Shown in pieces: positions 46,431-55,610 of a stretch of DNA of 64,000 bases. Within the stretch, counting starts at the first letter, position 1, and every line of letters starts with the position of its first letter. Made by a program: the position numbers and the translations under genes. Source of the stretch: a virus; the IMG/VR virus record IMGVR_UViG_3300028045_000001, positions 64,001 through 128,000 of that record. One strand, written 5' to 3'. Below the pieces are notes generated by a model, which had not been told where the DNA came from, did no database searches, and saw only the letters and a program-made list of their open reading frames with translations.

Positions 46431-47855
46431 CTAGTTAGTTAGATTGAATACATATTCCTTTAGTATGTAAATTAGCATTGGAATATAATAAAATTGCTCT
46501 TTATCATTTAAACTTTTATAGGCCGTAGCATAAGTTACAACACTATCGTAATTTATTTCCTTGTTTATATAACTTACTACAATTGCCTCCATGGCACTTA
46601 GTGCAACCGAAGGATCCACGGGGGTATGTCCGATGCAGTCGGATGGATCGGCCAGATAACAACAAGGATCTGGTTCTATTTGTGAATCAGTGGCCTCGTA
46701 GAAATTTTGTGAGAAGATGTATAACTCAGAGGTACACGTGACCGAGACTTCATCTACCACTGTAGACTTATGATGCTTCTGGCAGGTTGGCACATTAGCA
46801 GCTCTTGTATCAGAGTAACCATATGGACATAGTGGCGCGTGCCGTATGTATAATTTTTCTATCAAATTATTTAGATTAACATCATTGGGAGAATACATAT
46901 GCTGCTCTATGTATAGCCACGGTAGTAACTCTTCAATTTCAAGATCCACGTCCCGTTCAAATATGCCCCATATAGTGCGGTCATAATGCAACGAGTCCAT
47001 GTACTTTCTTGGCATGTATCCGCACTCGGAGGTGCTTAAAAATTTAGATAAAAATTTCACGATGTATGGATCAAACACACCATCCCTTCTAATGACTGTC
47101 TTTATTCCATTGTCGTAGAATTTTGTAAAGTAATACCTGACCAGTTTAGTCACTAACCCTTTAGCACTTGTGTACGCTCGGTATTCCGAGGTCTCGAGCA
47201 TATTGTTGGATCCAGACAGAAAGGTGTCCTTTTCAAAATACAATTCTTTAACAACCGACTTTTGAAAATTATCAACATCTTGCCCAGTAGCGAACTTATG
47301 TAGTTCGAAGTTAATGCTAAATACAGTTAATTTACTGACCGACATACGTGTAATATTGGTTAGTTTGAAGATGCCTATTTGATTAGTAGCGATAGGGTAC
47401 AAGAACATATCGCCCTTAGTTGGTTTGAATCCAGGGTACGTATGTCCAGATCCAAGTATCCCACTTATATTACTATCATTGTCATATGTATAGTCGAACG
47501 ATTCATTTAATCGTATAGAGAAATTGTGAATACATACAAGATCCGTATCGAGTGGGTCAGTTGTGTGTGGGACATCATGTTGGCTTGTCTGGGATAAGAT
47601 ACTGTCCTTCAACCGTTGGTAGTATGCGACTTTTATATCTGTACCATTGATTGCTCCTATGATGCTGGAAATAACATCCTTGTCGGAATCCATATTGTAG
47701 GTAGTACGGACAGTTGAAATGTCGGCTATAGTGGCCATCTTTTGAATAGTGTCATAGGTGCTGTCGTCTGGACCTTGATCTGCTCGCTCTTCTATGATCT
47801 CTTCTACGAGGGTTACCTCGTCCTCGCTCAGTCCTTTTGTATTTATAAAGCCCAT
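46431..47855 (-). CDS. Probable baseplate structural protein
   Basis: 474 aa, not recognised. A cysteine-rich patch near residues 335-405 contains several Cys and His residues (APLCPYGYSD, TCQKHHK, DPCCYLADPSDC), possibly a metal site. It starts five bases downstream of the previous stop with a GGGGGG SD inside that gene's end. Confidence 0.68.
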   Translation of the reverse strand: MGFINTKGLSEDEVTLVEEIIEERADQGPDDSTYDTIQKMATIADISTVRTTYNMDSDKDVISSIIGAINGTDIKVAYYQRLKDSILSQTSQHDVPHTTDPLDTDLVCIHNFSIRLNESFDYTYDNDSNISGILGSGHTYPGFKPTKGDMFLYPIATNQIGIFKLTNITRMSVSKLTVFSINFELHKFATGQDVDNFQKSVVKELYFEKDTFLSGSNNMLETSEYRAYTSAKGLVTKLVRYYFTKFYDNGIKTVIRRDGVFDPYIVKFLSKFLSTSECGYMPRKYMDSLHYDRTIWGIFERDVDLEIEELLPWLYIEQHMYSPNDVNLNNLIEKLYIRHAPLCPYGYSDTRAANVPTCQKHHKSTVVDEVSVTCTSELYIFSQNFYEATDSQIEPDPCCYLADPSDCIGHTPVDPSVALSAMEAIVVSYINKEINYDSVVTYATAYKSLNDKEQFYYIPMLIYILKEYVFNLTN

Positions 47856-47860
47856 TGTGT

Positions 47861-49345
47861 TTATTTCCCCCCTTGTTTATAATAAGAACTCATGTCACTA
47901 CCATCTGTGTAGTTTTCTCGGTACACATTAATGTCAACGTTCCATACAGTCAAAAACATTCCAGGCGACTCTTCTTTTATGTTCTTACTAAGAACTATCC
48001 TATATGAGTTCTTATTTATTCCAGCATTGAGTGCCACTTCGGTTCCGGATATGGATAAGTTCTCGTTCGCTACTTCAACATCATTAGAAAATATATTGAT
48101 TAATATCTTTGGCTCCGCGTATGGATTAAAACACTTAGCCTTGTCGTTAAGAATATGATCTATTGAATACTGGGTTAAAGTTATACCGTTGATGCTACCT
48201 GCTAAATCCAAGATGGTTGGCATCGGATCATCTATTGTGAATATCGAACTAAAGAACGGCATGTAATATTCATTTGTGTGTACAAAACTACTACTTGGTA
48301 CAGTCCACTTATCGAACCATGGTTCTTGTATCATGAGTCGCTCCGTATAAGGATGCTCGGTGACCGCATCAAGATATTTTTTAGAATACGCAACTGTGTT
48401 ATCCCAGTTATTTTTACTCTGCCATTCTCTTATGGCAAGGTACTCTTGGAATACCCTAACCGGATGATGGTCGTGTATATTCTTAGAGTTAAGTATTGGC
48501 TCCGGTGGGTGAAGGTCGTTTGGAATTAACATATTGTTTATTGTCTCGGAGTACTGCACGAATACCGCGTGGGAGTGTGTTATTATGGCGGACAATTTAA
48601 TATCAACAGAATAACTCTTACTCACCATATTGCTTACTTCTGGGTCAGAGCGCTCTTGGTCAAATTCTATTTTGACGTTGACCTTCGTTTGGCCATTCCG
48701 TATGACTAATTTTTTTCTATCCTCAAGAAAATCCGAATTGAAGGAGATAGATGTTTCGGATTTATCATATAGGTACTTATAAAAATTATTGGTGTCGGAG
48801 TCTAATAGCTTATATAAAGAGAACAGGACTAACTGCACCTTTTTTGGAATGGGGGTATCAAACGATATTGCCTGCACACTGTTAGTTAAGTTACTTCCAT
48901 ACACTGAATATAATCTAGCCATGAAATTGGCGGCTTCATTGTAGTCTACAAAAGTTATCTTATTTTGAAGCTCAACTCGAATTGGAACTAAGTGGCTTGA
49001 TAAGTATATTCTATTTTCATCATCTCTCAATATAGGGGCCTTTTCACCTAATCTATAAAAAGGGATACTATAGTTGGACATGTGCTCGGGGGTTAATAGT
49101 CCTTCTCGTTGACGTGGGTTAAGGGAATCCATAATTTCACACGTTATTCGGTTGTCAGTTAGTTTTGCATTATCATTTGAATCGTTTGTTTCTGAGCCCC
49201 CAGTCGTTGTAGATTTATAGTTGATGTTCCCTACAAAAAAATCAATGTACCCTAATTCCTTAAGTACTGTAGTCAGAATTTGTTGTGAGACAGGCTTTGT
49301 AAAATTAATAAAGGTGTCTCTTAAAGTCTCATAAAAAATCTGCAA
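47861..49345 (-). CDS. Probable baseplate/tail protein with sheath-like C-terminus
   Basis: 494 aa. The frame has no ATG near its start; TTG 49345 has AAAGGAG nine bases upstream and is the only reasonable start. The C-terminal segment VWNVDINVYRENYT closely matches the end of the sheath, VWNVDINCSREGFT. This suggests a shared terminal strand by which it could engage sheath or baseplate neighbours. The rest is unassigned. First gene of the four-gene minus operon, divergent from the recombinase. Confidence 0.7.
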   Translation of the reverse strand: MQIFYETLRDTFINFTKPVSQQILTTVLKELGYIDFFVGNINYKSTTTGGSETNDSNDNAKLTDNRITCEIMDSLNPRQREGLLTPEHMSNYSIPFYRLGEKAPILRDDENRIYLSSHLVPIRVELQNKITFVDYNEAANFMARLYSVYGSNLTNSVQAISFDTPIPKKVQLVLFSLYKLLDSDTNNFYKYLYDKSETSISFNSDFLEDRKKLVIRNGQTKVNVKIEFDQERSDPEVSNMVSKSYSVDIKLSAIITHSHAVFVQYSETINNMLIPNDLHPPEPILNSKNIHDHHPVRVFQEYLAIREWQSKNNWDNTVAYSKKYLDAVTEHPYTERLMIQEPWFDKWTVPSSSFVHTNEYYMPFFSSIFTIDDPMPTILDLAGSINGITLTQYSIDHILNDKAKCFNPYAEPKILINIFSNDVEVANENLSISGTEVALNAGINKNSYRIVLSKNIKEESPGMFLTVWNVDINVYRENYTDGSDMSSYYKQGGK

Positions 49346-49422
49346 TTTTAGTATCTCCTTTTTTATAATGAATCTCTGCCATTGTATAAAATAACCAGTA
49401 CGATAAAAGCGAGGGTAAATTT

Positions 49423-50814
49423 ATGTTATTCAGCGACAATAAAATAGCTAAGCAAATAGTACACTTTAATACCGATACTATATTTGATTTAGCTGTAGGT
49501 AAGTATATTAGGGGCCACAATGGGAAATGGCTACTCGATGGAGGAATATCTACATTAATGACGGCAGTTACTGGCCGACAACAGTGTTACAAATCCACTC
49601 TATCCCAATCATTGATGACCCGTACAATGCTATTATACGATTCGATTGAAGGTATGATATATGATAGTGAGACTTCTTTGTTGGACCCATACGCAAGATT
49701 TTCTTTTTTTTACGGTGATGCTGCCGCAACAGAATTAATGAAACGAATGAAAGTGTACAATAAAACAACTCACGCCATGGGAGACATGTTCGATCTTGTT
49801 ATGCGTACGGCCAAACAAAAGAGGAACTCCATCAAAGACTTTACTGTAGAGTCACCGTTCGTGGATGTTGAAACCGGAAAAAAATTAAAAGTAACGATAC
49901 CCTCGATAGTTTTATTTGATAGCTACACATACATGATGTCTATAGTGGAACTTGAAAAATATGAGGAAGTCTCAATAGAAGATTCCACTACAAATACACT
50001 AGCCATGACCGATGCCCGCAGTAAATCCAAATTCACTAGAGCTGCATCGGACTTTTGTCCAAATTCAGGCATTGCATTGATGTCCACTGCACACGTAGGT
50101 AGTAAGGTAGAGATAAGCAAGTATGCTATTTCGCCAAAACAACTCCAGTTTCAAAAAACTGGAGATACCATTAAATCTGTTGGGACTGGGTACAGCTTTT
50201 TAAACAGTATCTTAATTCAAACAGGATCCCCCAAGGTTATGGTAGCCAGTAGTAAAAAAGATGAGTGCATGTATCCTATCGATGGCGGAACAGGTGCGGA
50301 AGTTATAGAGACGCAGGTAGTGATTCAGAGATGTAAAAACAATTCCTCCGGTGACGTTCTATCTTTTATATTTTCCCAACATGAAGGTTTTTTATCGGAA
50401 GTAACAAACTATCACTTACTAAAATCTAATAAATATTATGGCCTGGATGGAAGTAAGATATCACACCACCTATCCTTATACCCAGATGTAAAACTATCCC
50501 GTACCAATATACGAGAAAAAATTAAACATGATTACAAGCTGGTGCGAGCACTGCAGTTAACTGCTGAATTGTGTTTCATTCAAACGTATTGGCACACTGC
50601 CAATATACCATTTGACATCGACATATCTCCAATTAAATTAAAAGAGGCTATAGAGGACCATCCAAAATTAACTATGGATGAGGTGCTCGAATCCAGGGGA
50701 TATTGGTCATTAGATGACAAGAAGGAAGCCCGTAAATATTTATCAATCATGGATATCTTAGAGATGATATCTCAAACACAGTCAAATGCCAAGGATAAGG
50801 TGAAGAAGCAATGA
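49423..50814 (+). CDS. UvsX/RecA-like recombinase
   Basis: 463 aa, probable strand-exchange ATPase for recombination-dependent replication and repair. Walker A is GRQQCYKST (K57), with an aromatic before the Lys as in T4 UvsX (GPSKSFKS). MIYDSETSLLD follows at the position of the UvsX acidic element, then VLFDSYTYM as Walker B (about 163). GIALMSTAHVGSKVEI and a GDTIKSVGTGYSF loop follow where RecA-type proteins have motif 3 and the DNA-binding loop. It is larger than UvsX (391 aa), with an insertion between the acidic element and Walker B. A RadA- or KaiC-like ATPase is the main alternative. Its stop overlaps the next start (ATGA). Confidence 0.7.
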   Translation: MLFSDNKIAKQIVHFNTDTIFDLAVGKYIRGHNGKWLLDGGISTLMTAVTGRQQCYKSTLSQSLMTRTMLLYDSIEGMIYDSETSLLDPYARFSFFYGDAAATELMKRMKVYNKTTHAMGDMFDLVMRTAKQKRNSIKDFTVESPFVDVETGKKLKVTIPSIVLFDSYTYMMSIVELEKYEEVSIEDSTTNTLAMTDARSKSKFTRAASDFCPNSGIALMSTAHVGSKVEISKYAISPKQLQFQKTGDTIKSVGTGYSFLNSILIQTGSPKVMVASSKKDECMYPIDGGTGAEVIETQVVIQRCKNNSSGDVLSFIFSQHEGFLSEVTNYHLLKSNKYYGLDGSKISHHLSLYPDVKLSRTNIREKIKHDYKLVRALQLTAELCFIQTYWHTANIPFDIDISPIKLKEAIEDHPKLTMDEVLESRGYWSLDDKKEARKYLSIMDILEMISQTQSNAKDKVKKQ

Positions 50815-52289
50815 AAGACGCTATCGCAGGAATACACAACGAAGATCCCAATTTTATTGAGAGGGCAATTGCAGTAGGTTCAGAAGTCAGAAGTGGTGCT
50901 ATACAAAAAATTAATGAAATTTTTAACGACCCAACTATGTCGGAACTGTCTACAAGGGGACTGGATCTTTATGACACTATGAGGTTGGTTACCTTCACGA
51001 AAGAAAAAATGAACTCTCTTGTGAAAGATATGCCGGAGCAAAATAGAGCGCAAAACGCTCTCGGTAGATCAAAGAGCCAAATAGACAATCGACTTATGAC
51101 TGCGACACTTACTTCTGGTACTTCTCCAGCGGAAGTCATAAAGCAATGCCTTGCACAGATTGAATCTAAACGACAAGCATTGGCTGAGAACCAAGATAGA
51201 ATAAATAAATCCAATCTGTGGCTGTCCAGAATGGATAAAGAAATATATAGCTATAAAGATATTCTAGAAGTAAGAAAACGGCAATTGTTAAGAATAACTA
51301 AGGACATAGAGGAGACAGAACGTCACATTGAAGGCATGAAGGTAGAGCTTGTACGTAAAGAGCAACATACAAACGTTGCTACTGTAGAACGTGCAGAGAT
51401 AAGATTAGATGAAGTTATTGAAAAGCGAGCTAACAAAAAAATAGAGATAGCTAAGCTTGAAAATAAAATACGCACTATAGCAAACGAAATGATTAAGAGA
51501 GCAACTGGCATAGGATCCTCCATCGTATATGTGGAAGGATGCATTAAAGAAATAGCATCATTTAATGAGCTATACAAAAATGTATGTCGGAAGTATGGTT
51601 GGAAAATAGGAGAATGGGACGAAGAAGATCTTATGAATGCCGAGATACATAGTAAGTTGCGTTTAGCATTCACCCACGCTAAGCACGACATTCACGCAAA
51701 TGGTGTCGTTGGAAATGGTACACAATTTTGGATAGAGGGTCTTGGTATCCCTGTAACTACAGTGGCGCAGTTGACTCAAGAACACCTAATGGAAGAGCAT
51801 GAACTTTATAAGCAGTTGAATCGAAAATTACCTGCGGCTGTCGACCCAGACATGGAGTTGTATCTCAAAAATACAAACGATAATCCGCCTATCATAGTAA
51901 ATGGATTTATTTTAACCCATCCAGATGCTATCGGAGTTCGCGTTGGATTTAAAGGTAAGGATGGGTTCATAAACGGCATACTTAGGGACATACAACCGGA
52001 CTATCAGGATTCCGGAAATTCAATCCTACGATTAGTACTTGGGGATGGGAGCGGTGTTATATCAGTTGCCGTCAATGATATTGATATCGAGTCCTTTGGT
52101 TACGTTACACGTGACATATCAATTGAGTTTCAAGAGCAATGGCTCGACAGAATGTATGAAAGATTCAAGTATTCTTGGAGACCTGTAGCAGAACGATTGG
52201 GATTGACTTCACTGGTCAATAACGAATTCGCATACATCAATGAAAATAAAGCCCAATTAGATACGCCAAAGATTGATTTTTCTTGTTGA
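50811..52289 (+). CDS. Coiled-coil protein coupled to the recombinase
   Basis: 492 aa, not recognised. It starts four bases inside the recombinase gene, so the two are made together. Residues about 120-240 form a long charged coiled coil. The C-terminal part (about 300-470) is globular, with a strand-rich block (PPIIVNGFILTHPDAIGVRV). The coupling suggests a recombination mediator or loader, comparable in position to UvsY-type partners, but the sequence does not show that. Confidence 0.75.
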   Translation: MKDAIAGIHNEDPNFIERAIAVGSEVRSGAIQKINEIFNDPTMSELSTRGLDLYDTMRLVTFTKEKMNSLVKDMPEQNRAQNALGRSKSQIDNRLMTATLTSGTSPAEVIKQCLAQIESKRQALAENQDRINKSNLWLSRMDKEIYSYKDILEVRKRQLLRITKDIEETERHIEGMKVELVRKEQHTNVATVERAEIRLDEVIEKRANKKIEIAKLENKIRTIANEMIKRATGIGSSIVYVEGCIKEIASFNELYKNVCRKYGWKIGEWDEEDLMNAEIHSKLRLAFTHAKHDIHANGVVGNGTQFWIEGLGIPVTTVAQLTQEHLMEEHELYKQLNRKLPAAVDPDMELYLKNTNDNPPIIVNGFILTHPDAIGVRVGFKGKDGFINGILRDIQPDYQDSGNSILRLVLGDGSGVISVAVNDIDIESFGYVTRDISIEFQEQWLDRMYERFKYSWRPVAERLGLTSLVNNEFAYINENKAQLDTPKIDFSC

Positions 52290-52308
52290 ACAAATCAATA
52301 GTCCTACG

Positions 52309-52338
52309 GTTCACTATGCCTGCGAGGGCATAGTGAAC
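52309..52338 (+). terminator. Hairpin terminator
   Basis: A 12-bp perfect stem (52309-52320 with 52327-52338) with a 6-base loop, extendable by four pairs around a one-base bulge. It ends the recombinase unit. Confidence 0.7.
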
Positions 52339-52391
52339 GTACATTTTATAAAGGGGTAACTTTATAATTTAAATAGAGGGGGAACATTAAC

Positions 52392-52475
52392 ATGGCAAAT
52401 ATTGTCTATACTTCGAAGGCCACGCAACAAAGACATGTGTTGGATGGCTTGGTGATTAAAAAAGACGTTCGTTGA
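52392..52475 (+). CDS. 27-residue small protein
   Basis: ATG 52392 is preceded by GAGGGGGAAC at good spacing and opens 27 codons, beginning MANIVYTSK and ending KKDVR. It is basic and has no membrane segment. It lies in the 255-base gap between the recombinase terminator and the gene at 52545. The strong SD is the reason to believe it. Function unknown. Confidence 0.5.
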   Translation: MANIVYTSKATQQRHVLDGLVIKKDVR

Positions 52476-52544
52476 TTTGGCAGCAGCCCTATGAAAATTA
52501 AAAAGAATAATTAAAGATCGGCGGACAATGAATAGGAGTCAGTA

Positions 52545-53444
52545 ATGATTGATTTGATGGAATATAAACATTTGTTATCGAATAAAGAAACTCATGATAT
52601 AGGGCAATCTATACGGGAGCTGGATGCGTTAATAATCATGTTGGATGATCAAGTTAGCCTGCAAGCTTTTTCTGCAATTGGACTTATCAAAGTAGTCTTT
52701 GATAAGTTCTCCGCATTGCTGCGTAACATGGCGTACACTATCACTAGGGCAACAAAGGACTTAACACAAAGTGAATTTATGTTGTTCTTTAATGGTAATA
52801 ATAGTAAAGTAAAAAGAGTCTTGGCATTGCCTTATGAGGTCGTTAAAGGTGTAACTATTGATACGCCAGCAGGACTAACTACGACATACGAAAAAGTAAC
52901 CAGTGATGTTGTCGTGACGTATAACGTGCTATCTATGTTGGAAACATCTACCAACGCACTTAGACTTTTTAATGCTGTGTTAACAGATACAACAGATAGT
53001 GCAGTGGAACGTAATTTGACGCAGGTAGTAAAAAAATCAATCAGCAACAGAATAAAGAATTCCGCCAAGCTCGTAAAAACAAACTTCGCCAAAGGAACTA
53101 CTGTACGAGCACCCTTCAATAGAGTTTTCGAATACGAAGATTCCCTTGGTAACACTGTCACTAATTTACGTTCGTTGGAAAACAGGCTACTGAACGTATC
53201 ATCTATACATAAAAACATGAAGGAGAGTGAAAGTATATGTGATACTCTAATCTCAAATCTGACTAGCGGCGACGGCGACGTGGTTGAATTATCGAACGGT
53301 TCATTGAAGACACTCAGTGAGTACGTTCGCAATATCGCAGGTATCTTTGAAAACTATGCTCTGACGCTCACGGTACACCAAGTGATAGAGCACAATATGC
53401 AATATGTTATCAAAGAGCTTGGGGCTAGTCACAAGATTTTTTAA
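52545..53444 (+). CDS. Unknown protein, possible virion or internal protein
   Basis: 299 aa. Near residue 37 the segment VSLQAFSAIGLIKVVFDKF is weakly like the SLQ-helix region of the internal-head paralogs, but the acidic propeptide and the EVMMN motif are absent. The rest is helical and Thr/Asn/Val-rich. GGAG precedes ATG 52545. The next gene starts 13 bases after its stop. Confidence 0.7.
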   Translation: MIDLMEYKHLLSNKETHDIGQSIRELDALIIMLDDQVSLQAFSAIGLIKVVFDKFSALLRNMAYTITRATKDLTQSEFMLFFNGNNSKVKRVLALPYEVVKGVTIDTPAGLTTTYEKVTSDVVVTYNVLSMLETSTNALRLFNAVLTDTTDSAVERNLTQVVKKSISNRIKNSAKLVKTNFAKGTTVRAPFNRVFEYEDSLGNTVTNLRSLENRLLNVSSIHKNMKESESICDTLISNLTSGDGDVVELSNGSLKTLSEYVRNIAGIFENYALTLTVHQVIEHNMQYVIKELGASHKIF

Positions 53445-53457
53445 TGAGGTCCAAATT

Positions 53458-53991
53458 ATGACCGGAGAAGCGATTGAATCGGCTATAACAAAAGAGCAAT
53501 TGCAAGTAGCATTACAAAACAAAGATATCGAATACATTAAACACGAAATAACAGTTATCTCTGACAGCGTTAAAGAAGTGGCCTCCAATACCGTCGAAGC
53601 CATCAAAACCTATTCCATAGAGCTCACGGAAATAAGTAATAACATAGCCTCAATGTATGAAATAATGGTTTCTCTGAAAGAAGCGGATGTAAAGATAAAT
53701 AGTCGTATAGATAAGTCCGATGCCGTCCTTGATGACACAGCGGTAGAGATTAAAAATCTAATGATAGGGGCAAATATATACAAAGAAAAGATTTCAGAGT
53801 TAACCAAGCAACTATCAGATGTTAAAAAAGAAATCGACGACATTCGAAAAGATATAAAAGCGGTCAGTGCTTCGACCAATACGTTTTTCGGAAAATTGGT
53901 TGTAACAAAGAGTATCCTTACAACAATAGTGGCAGTGGCGTTGTTATTTGCTAAAGATATTTTTAAATGGCTACGCACCTTCTTTATTTAG
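53458..53991 (+). CDS. Coiled-coil protein with C-terminal membrane segment
   Basis: 177 aa. I start at 53458 (MTGEAIESA) with GAGGT upstream; the in-frame extension to 53404 overlaps the previous gene. Residues about 10-140 are an acidic, heptad-rich coiled coil. Residues about 147-166 are hydrophobic (SILTTIVAVALLFA), followed by KDIFKWLRTFFI. The architecture is like the early 7211 protein. A holin, spanin-like or membrane tether role is possible; none is demonstrated. Confidence 0.78.
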   Translation: MTGEAIESAITKEQLQVALQNKDIEYIKHEITVISDSVKEVASNTVEAIKTYSIELTEISNNIASMYEIMVSLKEADVKINSRIDKSDAVLDDTAVEIKNLMIGANIYKEKISELTKQLSDVKKEIDDIRKDIKAVSASTNTFFGKLVVTKSILTTIVAVALLFAKDIFKWLRTFFI

Positions 53992-54010
53992 TTGGAGTAG
54001 TTCTATTTTG

Positions 54011-54044
54011 ACATATAGGGGTCTCCATGGAGACCCCTATATGT
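54011..54044. terminator. Bidirectional terminator, perfect palindrome
   Basis: A 34-base palindrome without spacer (centre at the CCATGG near 54027). It abuts the stop codon of the helicase gene on the minus strand. Confidence 0.82.
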
Positions 54045-55550
54045 TTAAAACAAATCAGTTGTTGTCGAGTTATCTTTTTCGTCGTCCGCATACTCTGCGT
54101 ATATATCTTTTACTGCCTTAGACTCCGAAGCATAATCATCCATTATGCCGTTACTGTTAAATTTATATGCAAAAGATTTATCTTTAGCTGGTGTGTTATC
54201 TACGTATCTATGCTTACCTCTTAGGGCCGTAAGATATGGGTTGCCTAAATGATTTTCTTCTATGTGTGTGTACATTGTCAGGTCAAACTCATGTTCGAGT
54301 CCTTTACATACGGCTATACAACTAGGACTAAAGCGTTTAACAATATTGGCGGAGTCCGATGATATTGTTAGGGCTGTATGGTTTAGTTGGTTGGCTGTGA
54401 TATAGGCATAGCCGTGGTATCGTGCATGGTTGACAACATCCGTGGCCAACTTACTTAGTCCTCTTTCTGAATTTTCATTATTAAGTTGCATCTTTGCAAG
54501 GTAATCTTTTATGACAGCAAAGATCTCGTACCCTTCTTGTTTATATTGTTCAAATAAATCTAGATATGATTGGTAATCGAATGTGTCTCCAAGTCTTCTT
54601 ACAATTTTAAAATGCCATCCGTTCTTAGCGAACTCTTTATGTACAAAAGCCACTATATCCCTATCTGTGAAATCTTCTGGTGGGGCAGTATTGAATAGAT
54701 TGAGGTACAACTCTATAAACCATTTCCTGGTATTTTTCATTGCCTCGTTTTCAAGTGATATGAATAGGGCCAATGGCTTTAAATCAGTTTTAGGTGGCTT
54801 ATTTAGTGTCGTTATCCACCTTCCGATTTTTAGTAACCACCCAGACTTAAAGTGATGGGATAGTCCATATATCATCATGGTTTCGCCATAGCAAATACCT
54901 GCGTTTTCCCCCATCATTGCGTTCAGTCCCTGAAGGCCCATCTTGAGGACATTGGTCGATGCGGTTCTTTTTGAATCAGCAGCGAATGCACGCTCCATAG
55001 AATCAGTATCATTGAAATCTATCTCATCTACCCTATCAGTTGTTTGGATGGCCAACTTAGGTGGACTAAATGATCGGGCTGTCTGCAGTACACTATCCAG
55101 TAGTTCATCTTGTTTTGCTGGATTGGACGTGTACTTACATTTCCTTACCCTACTTATCATGGCACATACATGAGCATCGTACGAGTACCAAGTTATGCTC
55201 TTGTATAATTTAGATCGTATGCGCCTACACTTTTCAGGATTGATTGTATTGTCGATTATACACTTTATTGACTCTAATATTTCTGGATCGCCATCTATCT
55301 GCTTAGAATGCTGTAACTTGAGCAGTACATCATGAGCCCTCCCATCAGTTATATTCCCTGACTCATGCAGCATGGAATTTATTATTCCAACCAACAATAC
55401 GTTTATGTCAGAGTTTAGTTCATCGTCACGGTCAACCTCTTTTTCGAATACCTCCAGCACAGATCTAACTAATTCTTTGTCATCCGCCTCATCGCTATGG
55501 GTAATTAAGTAAACAATATCAATTAATAATTCATGATCGATGGTAATCAT
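54045..55550 (-). CDS. DnaB-family replicative helicase
   Basis: 501 aa. The N-terminal about 190 residues are helical and diverged, as in the primase-interacting domain. The RecA-like domain has GETMMIYGLSHHFKSG (Walker A, K235), FISLENEAM (motif H1a-like), VIKDYLAKM (D349, the DYL of DnaB motif 2) and YITANQLNHTA (388-393), matching the SQLNR of DnaB motif 3. It would unwind the fork for the polymerase at 62250. The Walker A has Phe before Lys, unlike the Gly of bacterial DnaB. The tail is acidic. No primase was seen in the window. Single-gene minus unit. Confidence 0.75.
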   Translation of the reverse strand: MITIDHELLIDIVYLITHSDEADDKELVRSVLEVFEKEVDRDDELNSDINVLLVGIINSMLHESGNITDGRAHDVLLKLQHSKQIDGDPEILESIKCIIDNTINPEKCRRIRSKLYKSITWYSYDAHVCAMISRVRKCKYTSNPAKQDELLDSVLQTARSFSPPKLAIQTTDRVDEIDFNDTDSMERAFAADSKRTASTNVLKMGLQGLNAMMGENAGICYGETMMIYGLSHHFKSGWLLKIGRWITTLNKPPKTDLKPLALFISLENEAMKNTRKWFIELYLNLFNTAPPEDFTDRDIVAFVHKEFAKNGWHFKIVRRLGDTFDYQSYLDLFEQYKQEGYEIFAVIKDYLAKMQLNNENSERGLSKLATDVVNHARYHGYAYITANQLNHTALTISSDSANIVKRFSPSCIAVCKGLEHEFDLTMYTHIEENHLGNPYLTALRGKHRYVDNTPAKDKSFAYKFNSNGIMDDYASESKAVKDIYAEYADDEKDNSTTTDLF

Positions 55551-55610
55551 TATTTATATTCCTAATTATTTTATATAAGTATGGAAATTCTCATAGGAGG
55601 TCTTTAAAAC

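Noticed and set aside
49329-49379. 17-codon frame (MAEIHYKKGD...) overlapping the start of the 47861-49345 gene
   Set aside because: No SD of its own; its sequence is the leader and first codons of the TTG-started gene in another frame.
52545-53444. Fourth internal-head paralog
   Set aside because: Only a short SLQ-like helix matches; the propeptide and the Glu motif are missing, so I keep it as unknown.
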